Source of the DNA: Brevibacterium zhoupengii
Lineage (GTDB): Bacteria > Actinomycetota > Actinomycetes > Actinomycetales > Brevibacteriaceae
Direction of reading: 5' to 3'
NCBI RefSeq assembly: GCF_021117425.1
Contig: NZ_CP088298.1
Location: 2,542,001-2,606,000 of the forward strand
DNA: 64,000 bases
The first letter of the stretch is position 1. Every line of letters starts with the position of its first letter. Below the pieces are notes generated by a model that had not been told where the DNA came from, made no database searches, and saw only the letters and a list, made by a program, of their open reading frames with translations. Made by a program: the position numbers and the translations under genes. Of the stretch, positions 9,395 to 18,247 are shown piece after piece.

Positions 9395-9465
9395 AGGTGG
9401 CGACGGGATTCGAACCCGTGTATACGGCTTTGCAGGCCGCTGCCTCGCCTCTCGGCCACGCCACC
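9395..9465 (-). tRNA. tRNA-Cys (GCA anticodon)
   Basis: The acceptor stem is GGTGGCG/CGCCACC, the anticodon stem GCGGC/GCCGT encloses loop CTGCAAA, and the T-arm is ACGGG-TTCGAAT-CCCGT. The anticodon GCA gives cysteine, and the discriminator U fits tRNA-Cys identity. 71 nt, CCA not encoded. Confidence 0.95.
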
Positions 9466-9491
9466 ATCAAGGCAGTGCCATGACGCCTTCG

Positions 9492-9564
9492 AGCGGATGA
9501 CGGGATTCGAACCCGCGACCCTCACCTTGGCAAGGTGATGCTCTACCAGCTGAGCCACATCCGC
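9492..9564 (-). tRNA. tRNA-Gly (GCC anticodon)
   Basis: The acceptor stem is GCGGATG/CATCCGC, the anticodon stem TCACC/GGTGA encloses loop TTGCCAA, and the T-arm is GCGGG-TTCGAAT-CCCGT. The anticodon GCC gives glycine, and the discriminator U fits bacterial tRNA-Gly. It is the first tRNA of the four-gene transcript. Confidence 0.95.
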
Positions 9565-9700
9565 ATTTCTCGCTGCCCGGTTTCCCTGGCAACGAGATAT
9601 AACTCTATACGCAGGTGGCGGTCCATGCAAAATCGAATCGGAGTGATCGTGCTCACACACGCAAATCAAGCTTTCAGACTCATCGACTTATATTGGAAGA

Positions 9701-10177
9701 GTGAATGACCATCCCCACGACAAGCGCCCCGAAGGGTGGCTGTCGCGCCATCACAAGCATGGAGTGCGACCGTGGCGCAGAACTCGCCTGAGCTTTCTGC
9801 GCTGGCGCGGAACTATCACAGCCAACCCGCACACGGCACGGCTCTATCGGATGATCGTCGGCGGATTGGGCACACTCATCGTCGTCATCGGACTGCTGCT
9901 CGTCCCATTGCCGGGCCCCGGTTGGCTCATCGTCATCATCGGCCTGTTCATCATCTCCAGCGAGTTCCGCTGGGCACAGCGGATCCTGCATTTCGTCCGA
10001 GTCAACGTGGAGAAGTGGACGCATTGGATCATGGCACAGCCTCTATGGGTGCGCTGGACGATTGGTGCGGTGACCGCAGCTTTCGTGGCTGTGGTCGTCT
10101 GGGCAGTCTTCAGGATCATCGGGATTCCCGACTGGGTTCCCGAGCTAGAAGTCCTCAGATACCTGGACCTGCAATGA
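9701..10177 (+). CDS. PGPGW/TIGR02611-type small membrane protein
   Basis: This 158-residue protein has a basic N-terminus. A hydrophobic hairpin follows (IVVIGLLLVPLPGPGW and a second helix to LFIISS) containing the PGPGW signature of this actinobacterial membrane family, and another hydrophobic segment lies near the C-terminus. The function is unknown. The GTG start has no spaced ribosome-binding site. A TATATT box at 9689-9694 ends 6 nt before GTG, suggesting a leaderless transcript. It is divergent from the tRNAs and convergent with zapE. Confidence 0.8.
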   Translation: MNDHPHDKRPEGWLSRHHKHGVRPWRRTRLSFLRWRGTITANPHTARLYRMIVGGLGTLIVVIGLLLVPLPGPGWLIVIIGLFIISSEFRWAQRILHFVRVNVEKWTHWIMAQPLWVRWTIGAVTAAFVAVVVWAVFRIIGIPDWVPELEVLRYLDLQ

Positions 10178-10192
10178 CGCTGTCAGTCCCGC

Positions 10193-11203
10193 CTACTGCG
10201 AGGAGAGTGCTGTCAGACGCGAAAGACAGCGCATGTACTTCTTCCGGTAGCCGCCGGCCAAGGATTCTTCAGTGAAGACCTGGTTCAGCGCCTGTCCCGA
10301 GTTGATGATCGTGACGTTGCGGTCATAGAGCCTGTCGACAAGTGCGACGAAGCGCAGTGCCACACCCTCGTTGTCGATCGTATTCACGTCTTCCCACACG
10401 GCGGCGTCGACACCGTCGACCATCCGGCCGTACCGGGAGGGATGGACCGTGGAGAGATGCTTCAGCAGTGTCGGGAAGTCATCGCGGGCGACCGTGCCTG
10501 TCAGCTCGGCGGTTGCGGCATCGAGGTTCTCTGCCGCAACTGGCTCGGCCGGCTCGCTCAGACCTCGGTGACGGTAGTCTTTGCCTTCGATCCGGTAGAT
10601 GTCGAACTGGTCGGCCAGCGCCTGGATCTCGCGGAGGAAGTCCTGTGCGGCGAAGCGCCCCTCCCCCAATGACCCGGGCAGAGTGTTCGAGGTGGCGATG
10701 ATCTTCACGCCGGCATCGGTGAGTTCGCGCATGAGACGTGACATGAGCACCGTGTCGCCGGGGTCGTCGAGTTCGAACTCGTCGACGCAGACGAGTTTCA
10801 TCTTCGAGAGGTCGTCCCGAGCTCGGACGAATCCCAGGGCGCCGACGAGGTTCGTGTATTCGACGAAGGTGCCGAAGGTCGCCGGCTTCTCATTGGCATG
10901 CCATGCCGAGGCCAGGAGGTGGGTCTTGCCCACACCGTAGCCGCCGTCGAGGTAGACGCCCTTGGGCCCGTCCTTGCCCTTCGAGAACAGTTTGCCGAAG
11001 AAGCCCTTTGACGTCGATGACGCCACGAATTCCTCAAGCTTGTTGCGCGCCTGAGCCTGTGAGGGCTCCGTGTCGTCGGTGCGGTAGCTGGCGAAGGACA
11101 CGTCGTGGAACTGCGGTGGCGGGACCAGACCTGCAATGAGTTCGTCGGGTGCAACTTGGGGGGAACGGTCGCTCAGGGCGACCAGAGTCTGCTCGGCATT
11201 CAC
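10193..11203 (-). CDS. zapE: Cell division protein ZapE (AFG1-like AAA ATPase)
   Basis: This 336-residue ATPase of the AFG1/ZapE family is linked in other bacteria to the Z-ring and in mitochondria to protein quality control. The Walker A motif is GGYGVGKTHLLAS, Walker B is LVCVDEFELDDPGD and a sensor-like IIATSNT is present. I favour GTG at 11203 because a TAGACT box lies 7 nt upstream (leaderless type); the open frame extends 8 codons further. It is convergent with the PGPGW gene, with only 15 bp between them. Confidence 0.92.
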   Translation of the reverse strand: MNAEQTLVALSDRSPQVAPDELIAGLVPPPQFHDVSFASYRTDDTEPSQAQARNKLEEFVASSTSKGFFGKLFSKGKDGPKGVYLDGGYGVGKTHLLASAWHANEKPATFGTFVEYTNLVGALGFVRARDDLSKMKLVCVDEFELDDPGDTVLMSRLMRELTDAGVKIIATSNTLPGSLGEGRFAAQDFLREIQALADQFDIYRIEGKDYRHRGLSEPAEPVAAENLDAATAELTGTVARDDFPTLLKHLSTVHPSRYGRMVDGVDAAVWEDVNTIDNEGVALRFVALVDRLYDRNVTIINSGQALNQVFTEESLAGGYRKKYMRCLSRLTALSSQ

Positions 11204-11305
11204 TCGGCCTAGTCTATTGCAGGCCACACGCTGTCAATCAACTGAGCCCTGCGTGAGAGTCCTCTCAGCCGGTGGGACCCTCCCCCGTCATGGGTGAAGA
11301 CAGCC

Positions 11306-12241
11306 TCAGCTGAAGTCGAAGCCCAGACGCCCCAGCTGCTTCGGGTCACGCTGCCAGTCCTTGGCGATCTTCACATGCAGGTCGAGGTAGACCTTGGTGC
11401 CGAGCAGCGCTTCGATGCCGCGCCTCGATTCGCTGCCGATCGCTTTGAGTCGGCTGCCGCCCTTGCCGATGATGATCGCCTTCTGGCTGGATCGTTCGAC
11501 ATAGAGGTTGACGTGGACGTTCCACAGCGGATTGTCTTCGCTGCGTCCCTCACGCGGGTACATCTCCTCGACCTGCGCGGCCAGGGAGTGCGGAAGCTCG
11601 TCGCGGACGCCTTCGAGTGCGGCCTCGCGCACGAGTTCGGCGATCATCCTCTCCTCCGGTTCATCCGTCAGCTCTCCTTCAGGGTAGAGCGGAGGCGATT
11701 TCGGCAGATGCGCGGTGAGCACTGAATCGACAGTGTCGATCTGGAACCCGTCGACGGCGGAGACCGGAACCACGTCGGCGAAGTCCGCGAGAGCACCCAC
11801 GGCCAGCAGCGCCTCGGCGACCTTCTCCTGGGAGACTTTGTCGGTCTTCGTCACCAGAGCCACGATCGGTGTGCGTCCGTCGAGGAGTTCGAGCTGGGAG
11901 GCGATGTACCGGTCTCCGGGTCCGATGGGTTCGTCGGCGGGCAGGCAGAAGCCGATGACGTCGACCTCGCTGAGGGTCGAGGCCACAAGGTCGTTGAGCC
12001 GGCTGCCCAGCAGGGTGCGCGGCTTGTGGAGGCCCGGGGTGTCGACGAGGATCAGCTGATGGCCATCCTTGTGAACGATGCCGCGGATCGTGTGGCGCGT
12101 GGTCTGGGGTTTCGCCGAGGTGATCGCCACCTTCTCCCCCACCAGAGCATTCGTCAGCGTCGATTTTCCGGTGTTCGGCCGGCCCACGAAGCAGGCGAAG
12201 CCCGCTCGGTAGTCCTCGGGGTAGTCCGTGCGAAATTCCAT
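11306..12241 (-). CDS. era: GTPase Era
   Basis: Era is a GTP-binding 30S assembly factor. The 311 residues carry G1 GRPNTGKST, G3 VDTPGLH, G4 TKTD and a C-terminal KH domain (IIIGKGGSRLKAIG). ATG at 12241 lies one base after the CNNM-gene stop with GGAAGAG about 8 nt upstream. It ends the long hrcA-era run, the usual ybeY-CNNM-era order in actinobacteria. Confidence 0.97.
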   Translation of the reverse strand: MEFRTDYPEDYRAGFACFVGRPNTGKSTLTNALVGEKVAITSAKPQTTRHTIRGIVHKDGHQLILVDTPGLHKPRTLLGSRLNDLVASTLSEVDVIGFCLPADEPIGPGDRYIASQLELLDGRTPIVALVTKTDKVSQEKVAEALLAVGALADFADVVPVSAVDGFQIDTVDSVLTAHLPKSPPLYPEGELTDEPEERMIAELVREAALEGVRDELPHSLAAQVEEMYPREGRSEDNPLWNVHVNLYVERSSQKAIIIGKGGSRLKAIGSESRRGIEALLGTKVYLDLHVKIAKDWQRDPKQLGRLGFDFS

Positions 12242-12242
12242 T

Positions 12243-13496
12243 TCAGTTCTCTTCCTTCGTGACCCTGACGTGGGTGATGCGGTGGCGGCGGCCCTGGCCC
12301 TCCATCGCTTCGATGATGAGCCCCTCGATCCGTGCGTTCGAGCCGTCGATGGGAACGCGGCCGATGAGCTTCGTGAGAAGTCCGCCGACGCTGTTGACGT
12401 CGTCCTCGTCGATCTTGACGTCGAAGTAGTCGGCGAAGTCGGAGATCGACATGCGCGTGCTGATGACGAATGAGCCGTCGTCGACCTCGACGAGCTCATC
12501 ATCGCTGGTGTCGTATTCGTCCTCGATCTCACCGACGATCTCCTCGACGATGTCTTCGATAGTGACGAGTCCGGCGGTGCCGCCGTATTCGTCGATGAGG
12601 ATCGCCAAATGCGTCGAATCGACCTGCATCTGCTCCATCAGGTCATCGGCGGGTTTGGTTTCGGGAACGAACAGCACTCCCCTGGCCAGGATGTCGACCG
12701 GTCGTTCCGCGTCCTCCGGATGGAGGTGGAGACGCCTGGCGACGTCCTTGAGGTAGGCGACCCCGCGAATGTCATCGAGGTCCTCACCGCTGACGGGAAT
12801 CCGTGAGAATCCCGACCGGAAGAAGAGGTTCATCACCTTCGACAGCGGAGTGCCGGAGTTGACGGTCACGAGGTCTGTGCGCGGGACCATGACCTCATTC
12901 GCCGAGGTGTCGGAGAGGTTGAACACGGACTGGATCATCTCGCGTTCGCCGTCTTCGATGACATCCGATTCGCTGGCTCGCTCGACGAGGTCACGCAGCT
13001 GATCCGAGGTTACGAACGGCCCGTCCTTGTAGACACGGTCCGGGGTCAGCAGATTGCCGAGGAGGACGAGGATCTTCGTCAACGGCTTGAGCACGACGAG
13101 TGCCGCACCCACGACCCAGCTGAGATTGAGGCACACGGCCAGGGAGCGACGTCGGCCGATGGTCCGTGGGGACACTCCGGCGACGACGAAGACGGCGATC
13201 GAGGCGGTGAGCACGGTGAGGACGACCATGAGCGGTCCCACCGAGTAGATCGAGTTATAGGCCAAGGCAATGAAGACCGTCGCCAGTGCTTCGAGGAAGT
13301 TGCGGACGAAGATGATGACGTTGATGTTGGTGGGCAGATCGATGAGGATCTTCTCTGCCCGGAATGCGGCCTTCTTGCCTTCGTCCTTCGCATCCTGGAT
13401 CGCCTGATGGGAGACGCTGAGCAGAGCCGCGTCCACCGCAGACAGCGTCGCCGAGATCACAAGACACAGGGCAGCACCGAGAAACAGCCAGAGCAC
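12243..13496 (-). CDS. CNNM/CorC-type hemolysin-family membrane protein
   Basis: This 417-residue protein has an N-terminal DUF21/CNNM membrane domain of about four helices, a central CBS pair (from MVPRTDLVTV to VTIEDIVEEIVGEIEDEYD) and a C-terminal CorC_HlyC domain. Family members are implicated in Mg2+ transport or resistance; the old name hemolysin is historical. The GTG start has GAGG 8 nt upstream. It sits 3 bp after ybeY and 1 bp before era, so it is cotranscribed. Confidence 0.93.
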   Translation of the reverse strand: MLWLFLGAALCLVISATLSAVDAALLSVSHQAIQDAKDEGKKAAFRAEKILIDLPTNINVIIFVRNFLEALATVFIALAYNSIYSVGPLMVVLTVLTASIAVFVVAGVSPRTIGRRRSLAVCLNLSWVVGAALVVLKPLTKILVLLGNLLTPDRVYKDGPFVTSDQLRDLVERASESDVIEDGEREMIQSVFNLSDTSANEVMVPRTDLVTVNSGTPLSKVMNLFFRSGFSRIPVSGEDLDDIRGVAYLKDVARRLHLHPEDAERPVDILARGVLFVPETKPADDLMEQMQVDSTHLAILIDEYGGTAGLVTIEDIVEEIVGEIEDEYDTSDDELVEVDDGSFVISTRMSISDFADYFDVKIDEDDVNSVGGLLTKLIGRVPIDGSNARIEGLIIEAMEGQGRRHRITHVRVTKEEN

Positions 13497-13499
13497 GGC

Positions 13500-13988
13500 T
13501 CAGACCTCGGTGGGTGAGGGGATGTCGGTACGACCGTCGTAGCGAGCGGCGAAGAAGGTCAGCAGAAGATGACGCTGCAGGGCGAACATCTCTTCCTTCT
13601 CCGCAGGCTCACCGTGGTCATAGCCGAGCAGGTGCAGGAATCCGTGGACCGTCAGCAGCAGCACCTCGTCCATCGTCGAATGACCCGACGATGCGGCCTG
13701 GGCAGCGGCCACCTCGGGGCAGATGATGATGTCGCCCATCTGGCCCTCGGTGGGAGCACCGGGCTGGCCCTGCGTGAGCTGGTCCATCGGGAACGACATC
13801 ACGTCGGTGGGTCCTTCGAGGTCCATCCAGGTGACGTGGAGTTCTGCCATGGCCGTGGCGTCGACCATCGTCACCGCGAGTTCGGCACCGGGGTGCATGT
13901 GCAGGGCCTGACCCAGGTATTCGGTCAGAGCCACAACCTCGTCGAGGTCGATCGATGAGTCGGTTTCGTTAGAGATCTCGGTATTCAT
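13500..13988 (-). CDS. ybeY: Endoribonuclease YbeY
   Basis: YbeY is a metal-dependent RNase for 16S rRNA 3' maturation and ribosome quality control. The 162 residues contain the zinc motif HGFLHLLGYDH. ATG at 13988 overlaps the phoH stop as ATGA; a longer frame adds five codons but loses this overlap. Pairing with phoH and era is the standard ribosome-related cluster. Confidence 0.96.
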   Translation of the reverse strand: MNTEISNETDSSIDLDEVVALTEYLGQALHMHPGAELAVTMVDATAMAELHVTWMDLEGPTDVMSFPMDQLTQGQPGAPTEGQMGDIIICPEVAAAQAASSGHSTMDEVLLLTVHGFLHLLGYDHGEPAEKEEMFALQRHLLLTFFAARYDGRTDIPSPTEV

Positions 13989-15037
13989 TCGCTGCTTCCC
14001 CACAGGTCATAGGCGTCGACGATCTTCGTCACCAGCGAGTGGCGGACGACGTCCTTGCTGCCCAAGTGGCAGAATTTCAGGTCCTCGATTCCGGTCAGGA
14101 TGTCCTGGACGACGTTGAGACCGCTACGGGTCTTGCCCGGCAGGTCAATCTGGGAGACGTCGCCGGTGACGACCATGCGTGCACCGAAGCCCAGACGGGT
14201 GAGGAACATCTTCATCTGCTCACCGGTCGTGTTCTGCGCCTCGTCGAGGATGATGAACGCATCGTTGAGAGTCCGGCCGCGCATATACGCCAGCGGGGCC
14301 ACCTCGATCGTTCCGGTTTCGATGAGCAGCGGGATCGACTCGGGGTCGACCATGTCGTGCAGAGCATCGTAGAGGGGACGCACATAGGGGTCGATCTTCT
14401 CGTTCAGCGTCCCGGGCAGGTAGCCCAGGCTCTCCCCTGCCTCCACGGCCGGGCGGGTGAGGATGATGCGTGAGACCTCTTTGTGCTGCAGTGCGTTGAT
14501 GGCCATCGCCATGGCCAGGTACGTCTTGCCTGTGCCTGCGGGGCCGATGCCGAAGGTGATCGTGTGATTGCGGATCGCCTTGACGTAGTCGTGCTGGCCC
14601 ATCGTCTTGGGACGGATGGATTTTCCGCGTGTGGACAGGATGTTCGTGCCCATCACCGCCGAGGCGGCCTGTCCTTCAGAGGAGAACGACGCGACCCGGT
14701 CGATCGTCTCCTCGTTGATGCGGTGGCCGGAGGCATGCAGCTTCTTGAGTTCCCCGATGACGGAGACGAATGCCGCCACGCGCGTCGGCTCACCGCTGGC
14801 CTGCACCTGGTTGGCGCGCACGTGCAGATTGAGTTCGGGGAAGACGCGCTCGAGCTTCCGCAGGTTCGACTCCCCCGGCCCGAAGAACTCGACCAGATCG
14901 ATGGAGTCGGGAATCACGAGACGCACTGTGTCCGATGAGGCTGCTTCGGCAGGTGTGCTGTTCACAGAGTTCGTGGGCTGAGTGGAGGTGTCCAGAATGA
15001 TCCTTAGTGACTGTGAGTACTTGTGGGAGTACTGCAA
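13985..15037 (-). CDS. PhoH family ATPase
   Basis: PhoH-like P-loop ATPases are putative RNA helicases or nucleases and are commonly fused to or paired with YbeY. Walker A is GIGPAGTGKTYLA and Walker B is DAFIILDEAQN. An N-terminal region of about 100 residues precedes the ATPase. The start is uncertain: TTG at 15037 is the longest, GTG lies at 14965, and CTG at 14995 has AAGGA 5 nt upstream. A TACGAT box lies just upstream of 15037. The stop overlaps ybeY. Confidence 0.93.
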   Translation of the reverse strand: MQYSHKYSQSLRIILDTSTQPTNSVNSTPAEAASSDTVRLVIPDSIDLVEFFGPGESNLRKLERVFPELNLHVRANQVQASGEPTRVAAFVSVIGELKKLHASGHRINEETIDRVASFSSEGQAASAVMGTNILSTRGKSIRPKTMGQHDYVKAIRNHTITFGIGPAGTGKTYLAMAMAINALQHKEVSRIILTRPAVEAGESLGYLPGTLNEKIDPYVRPLYDALHDMVDPESIPLLIETGTIEVAPLAYMRGRTLNDAFIILDEAQNTTGEQMKMFLTRLGFGARMVVTGDVSQIDLPGKTRSGLNVVQDILTGIEDLKFCHLGSKDVVRHSLVTKIVDAYDLWGSSE

Positions 15038-15065
15038 TTGTGTGCTTCCATCGTAGTCCGCTTCG

Positions 15066-15812
15066 TCACCAACGGCCCAATGAATTCTGAGCCATGACGA
15101 GGCCGGCTGCTCCGGCCGAGGACGAACGCAGGACCGTAGGGCCCAGGAGCACTGTTTCGGCGCCGATGGCCGACAGTGCCTCGAGCTCGGCGTCGCTGAT
15201 GCCGCCTTCGGGTCCCACGACCAAAACGACGCGTTCCGATCCAGCCTCGGACCGTGACAGGGCCTGGGAGAGTTTCAGCTCGGCCGCCTCGTGGAGGACG
15301 TAGACGGTATCGCCATCGGACAGTGCCCCTGCCAAACCGGTGCCGCGGACAAGGTCGTGGCGCAGTGGGAAGCGAGAGCGTCGGGCCTGCAAGGACGCTG
15401 CCCGCAGGACGTTGTCCCATTTACCGGCGAGTTTGTCGCGCTTCTTCGCAGGCCAATCGGCGATCGAGCGTTCGGCGGCCCACGGGATCACCTCGTCGAC
15501 TCCGATCTCTGTGGCGGCTTCGATCGCTTGCAGATCGCGGTCGGCCTTCGCCAGTGCCTGCACGAGGACCAACCGCGGTCGTACCACCTCGGCGTGGGTC
15601 ACCGAAGCAACCTGAAGTCCCATTTCATTCGCCGAAGCGCTCGTGACGGTGCCGCGCACGCGAGTGCCGGATCCGTCGACGACTTCAAGCTCATCCCCGG
15701 GTCCGAGTCTGCGGACTCGGACCGCGTGCCCGGCCACATCCTCACCGAATGTGAGCACCTGACCGGCGGCCGCCTCGGCGACCTGGGAGGAGAAGAAGAC
15801 GGGAAGACTCAC
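15066..15812 (-). CDS. rsmE: 16S rRNA (uracil(1498)-N(3))-methyltransferase RsmE
   Basis: RsmE is a SPOUT methyltransferase that makes m3U1498 in 16S rRNA. The 248 residues have an N-terminal PUA-like domain and the C-terminal knot motifs VVGPEGGISDAE and LLGPTVLRSSSA. GTG at 15812 overlaps the dnaJ stop by 4 bp (GTGA), so translation is coupled. The hrcA-dnaJ-rsmE arrangement is widespread in Gram-positive bacteria. Confidence 0.96.
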   Translation of the reverse strand: MSLPVFFSSQVAEAAAGQVLTFGEDVAGHAVRVRRLGPGDELEVVDGSGTRVRGTVTSASANEMGLQVASVTHAEVVRPRLVLVQALAKADRDLQAIEAATEIGVDEVIPWAAERSIADWPAKKRDKLAGKWDNVLRAASLQARRSRFPLRHDLVRGTGLAGALSDGDTVYVLHEAAELKLSQALSRSEAGSERVVLVVGPEGGISDAELEALSAIGAETVLLGPTVLRSSSAGAAGLVMAQNSLGRW

Positions 15813-16927
15813 CGACCGGCGAACTTCTCACGCATGCGGGAGAACATACCCCGGTTCTGGGTGGTGATCTGCGCGCGTGGAGTCTCCTCCTCGCGCAGCT
15901 TCGCCAACTGTGACAGCAGGTCCTTCTGCTCATCGTCGAGTTTGTCCGGTGTCATCACGTCGACCGTGATGAGGAGGTCGCCTCGGGTCTCCGAACGCAG
16001 ACGGGTGGCGCCGAGTCCGGGAAGCTTGACGACGGTGCCGGACTGGATGCCGGCCTCGATTGAGAGATCCTGAGTGCCGTCGAAGGTATCGAACGGAATC
16101 GAGGCGCCGAGGGCGGCCGCGGTCATCGGCACCGAGACGGAGGCGCGCAGGTTGTCACCGTCGCGCTGGAAGACTTCGTGGCGGGTCACCATGACCTCGA
16201 CGAAGAGATCGCCGGCAGGTCCACCACCGGGTCCTACTTCGCCCTGGGAGGAGAGCTGGATGCGCGTTCCGTCGGAGACTCCGGCGGGGATGCGGATCTT
16301 CATGGTCCGCTGCTTGCGGACGCGGCCGTCTCCCTGGCAGTTGAGGCAGGGGTTGGGAATGACAGTGCCGTAGCCGTGGCAGGAGTTGCACGTCTGGTTG
16401 GTCACCATCTGGCCCAGCAGTGTCCGGGTCATACGCTGGACGCTGCCAGCTCCGTGGCACAGGGTGCAGGTCTCAACCGATGTGCCCTGCTGTGTTCCGG
16501 CACCCGAGCAGGTGTCACAGACGACAGCTGTGGCGACGTCGAGGTCGATGTTGCCGCCGAATGCTGCGGTTTCGAGGTCGATGTTGACTCCCACGAGCGC
16601 GTCCTTGCCACGCTGCGTGCGCGGCATCGGGCCACCGGCCGAGCCGGCCCCTCCGCCGAAGAAGGTTTCGAAGATGTCTCCGAAGCCGCCGAAGCCGCCA
16701 CCGCCGGCAGGGAAGCCCTGACCGTTCTCGCCGCCGCCCATGTCATAGTTGCGGCGCTTCTCCGAGTCGGAGAGAACGTCGTAGGCGAGGGAAATGGCTT
16801 TGAACTCGTCCTCGTGGCCGGGGTTCACATCGGGGTGATACTTCCGGGCCAGCTTTCGGTAGGACGATTTGATTTCAGCCGCCGAAGCGTCTTTGGACAC
16901 TCCGAGTGTTTCATAGTGATCGGCCAC
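15809..16927 (-). CDS. dnaJ: Chaperone protein DnaJ
   Basis: This 372-residue Hsp40 co-chaperone stimulates DnaK. It shows the J-domain with HPD (RKYHPDVNPG), a Gly/Phe-rich linker (GGGGFGGFGDIFETFFGG), a zinc-finger region with four CxxCxGxG repeats from CDTCSGAG to CLNCQGDG, and the C-terminal substrate-binding domain. The GTG start has a GAGAGAGAAG purine run upstream. It is downstream of hrcA and therefore probably under CIRCE control. Confidence 0.97.
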   Translation of the reverse strand: MADHYETLGVSKDASAAEIKSSYRKLARKYHPDVNPGHEDEFKAISLAYDVLSDSEKRRNYDMGGGENGQGFPAGGGGFGGFGDIFETFFGGGAGSAGGPMPRTQRGKDALVGVNIDLETAAFGGNIDLDVATAVVCDTCSGAGTQQGTSVETCTLCHGAGSVQRMTRTLLGQMVTNQTCNSCHGYGTVIPNPCLNCQGDGRVRKQRTMKIRIPAGVSDGTRIQLSSQGEVGPGGGPAGDLFVEVMVTRHEVFQRDGDNLRASVSVPMTAAALGASIPFDTFDGTQDLSIEAGIQSGTVVKLPGLGATRLRSETRGDLLITVDVMTPDKLDDEQKDLLSQLAKLREEETPRAQITTQNRGMFSRMREKFAGR

Positions 16928-17030
16928 AGAAACTTCTCTCTCCCTGGTGGTGTGCGTTGTTCGCGTTGTCGTGCCTGTTCGCAGTGTGGTGCTTGTTCGA
17001 GCTGTGCTGTGCGCTGTCGGATCGGTTCAT

Positions 17031-18101
17031 CTAGCTCTGATCGAGGACAGAGGAGACGTACTTCGCCACGGCTCGCACAGCGGTGATCGTCGTCGGATAG
17101 TCCATCCGGGTCGGCCCGAGCACAGCCAATCGCGCGGAGGAACCCGCGTCATGACCATATTCGGCGGCCACGAGGGATGTCGAGCTGAATGACTCGTGAG
17201 TATTCTCACGACCGATCCGAACGCTGATCTCCTCTTGGTCCTCGGCCATCGATGTCAGCAGCTTGAGCAGTACGACCTGCTCTTCGAATGCCTCGAGGAT
17301 CGGTGCCATCTTCTCACCGAACTCCCGCCCGGAGCGAGCCAGGTTCGCTGTGCCTGCCATGATGATGCGCTCTTCACGCGTGGCGATGACAAGATCTGTG
17401 ACGGCGGCTCGCACCTGAGTCAGAGCCGCGGCGAGCTCGGCGCCGACTGAGTTGGCTCCCGCGAGGGGTTCTGTCTCGGTGCCCTCAGCGGCCTGACCCG
17501 TAGTGCTGGGGGTAACCGTGCTCATCACCTTTGAGAGTTTCTGGCCGGAGAATTCGGTGTTGACCTCATCGCGGATTCCGCGCAGTGATTCATCGTCAAT
17601 GAATCCCGGTGTGATCACGATCTTCTGTTCGACCTGACCGGCATCGGTGATGAGGACGACGAGGATGCGGTTGGGGCCCAGACCCACGACCTCGATGTGC
17701 TTGATCGTGGCGCGAGAGACCGTCGGGTACTGGATCAGTGCCACCTGGTGCGTCAGACCAGAGAGGACTCGCACCGTACGGTCGAGCATGTCATCGAGGT
17801 CGCCGTTGCCGTCGATGAGCTGGAAGATCGCACGCCGCTCAGCCTGGGTCAGCGGCTTGAAGTCGTCGATGCGGTCAACGAACATCCGGTAGCCCAGGTC
17901 GGTTGGGATCCGACCGGCGGAGGTATGGGGCTGCGCGATGTAGCCCTCCTGCTCGAGGTGAGCCATGTCGTTGCGGATCGTGGCTGGTGAGACTCCGAGC
18001 GTGTGGCGCTGAACGATGGCCTTCGACCCGACGGGCTCATTGGTGGCGACGAAGTCTTCGACGATCGCACGCAGAACCTGTGCTCGTCTGCTGTCGTTCA
18101 T
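17031..18101 (-). CDS. hrcA: Heat-inducible transcriptional repressor HrcA
   Basis: HrcA represses chaperone operons by binding CIRCE and senses GroEL availability. The 356 residues have an N-terminal winged helix (VQRHTLGVSPATIRNDMAHL, specific to the family) followed by the GAF-like dimerisation region. ATG at 18101 has AAGGAGG 6 nt upstream. A CIRCE operator at 18130-18156 lies 28 bp before the start and overlaps the expected transcription start, so the gene represses itself together with dnaJ. Confidence 0.97.
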   Translation of the reverse strand: MNDSRRAQVLRAIVEDFVATNEPVGSKAIVQRHTLGVSPATIRNDMAHLEQEGYIAQPHTSAGRIPTDLGYRMFVDRIDDFKPLTQAERRAIFQLIDGNGDLDDMLDRTVRVLSGLTHQVALIQYPTVSRATIKHIEVVGLGPNRILVVLITDAGQVEQKIVITPGFIDDESLRGIRDEVNTEFSGQKLSKVMSTVTPSTTGQAAEGTETEPLAGANSVGAELAAALTQVRAAVTDLVIATREERIIMAGTANLARSGREFGEKMAPILEAFEEQVVLLKLLTSMAEDQEEISVRIGRENTHESFSSTSLVAAEYGHDAGSSARLAVLGPTRMDYPTTITAVRAVAKYVSSVLDQS

Positions 18102-18129
18102 TCGTCCCTCCTTGAGTTCGGCGCTGCAT

Positions 18130-18156
18130 TTGGCACTCATCTGCTTTGAGTGCCAA
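18130..18156 (-). promoter_or_regulatory. CIRCE operator (HrcA binding site)
   Basis: TTGGCACTC, nine spacer bases, then GAGTGCCAA form a perfect 9-bp inverted repeat matching the CIRCE consensus (TTAGCACTC-N9-GAGTGCTAA) except at the paired third positions. On the minus strand a TAGAAT -10 box overlaps the distal edge, so bound HrcA would block the hrcA-dnaJ promoter. Confidence 0.93.
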
Positions 18157-18247
18157 TTCTACGCCTCTTGCAGTTCGAATTCACTTTCGCCCCTGTCCCA
18201 GCGGGTCATCGCCCATCGCACCGTGTCCTTGATTAGGGTGGTTGACC

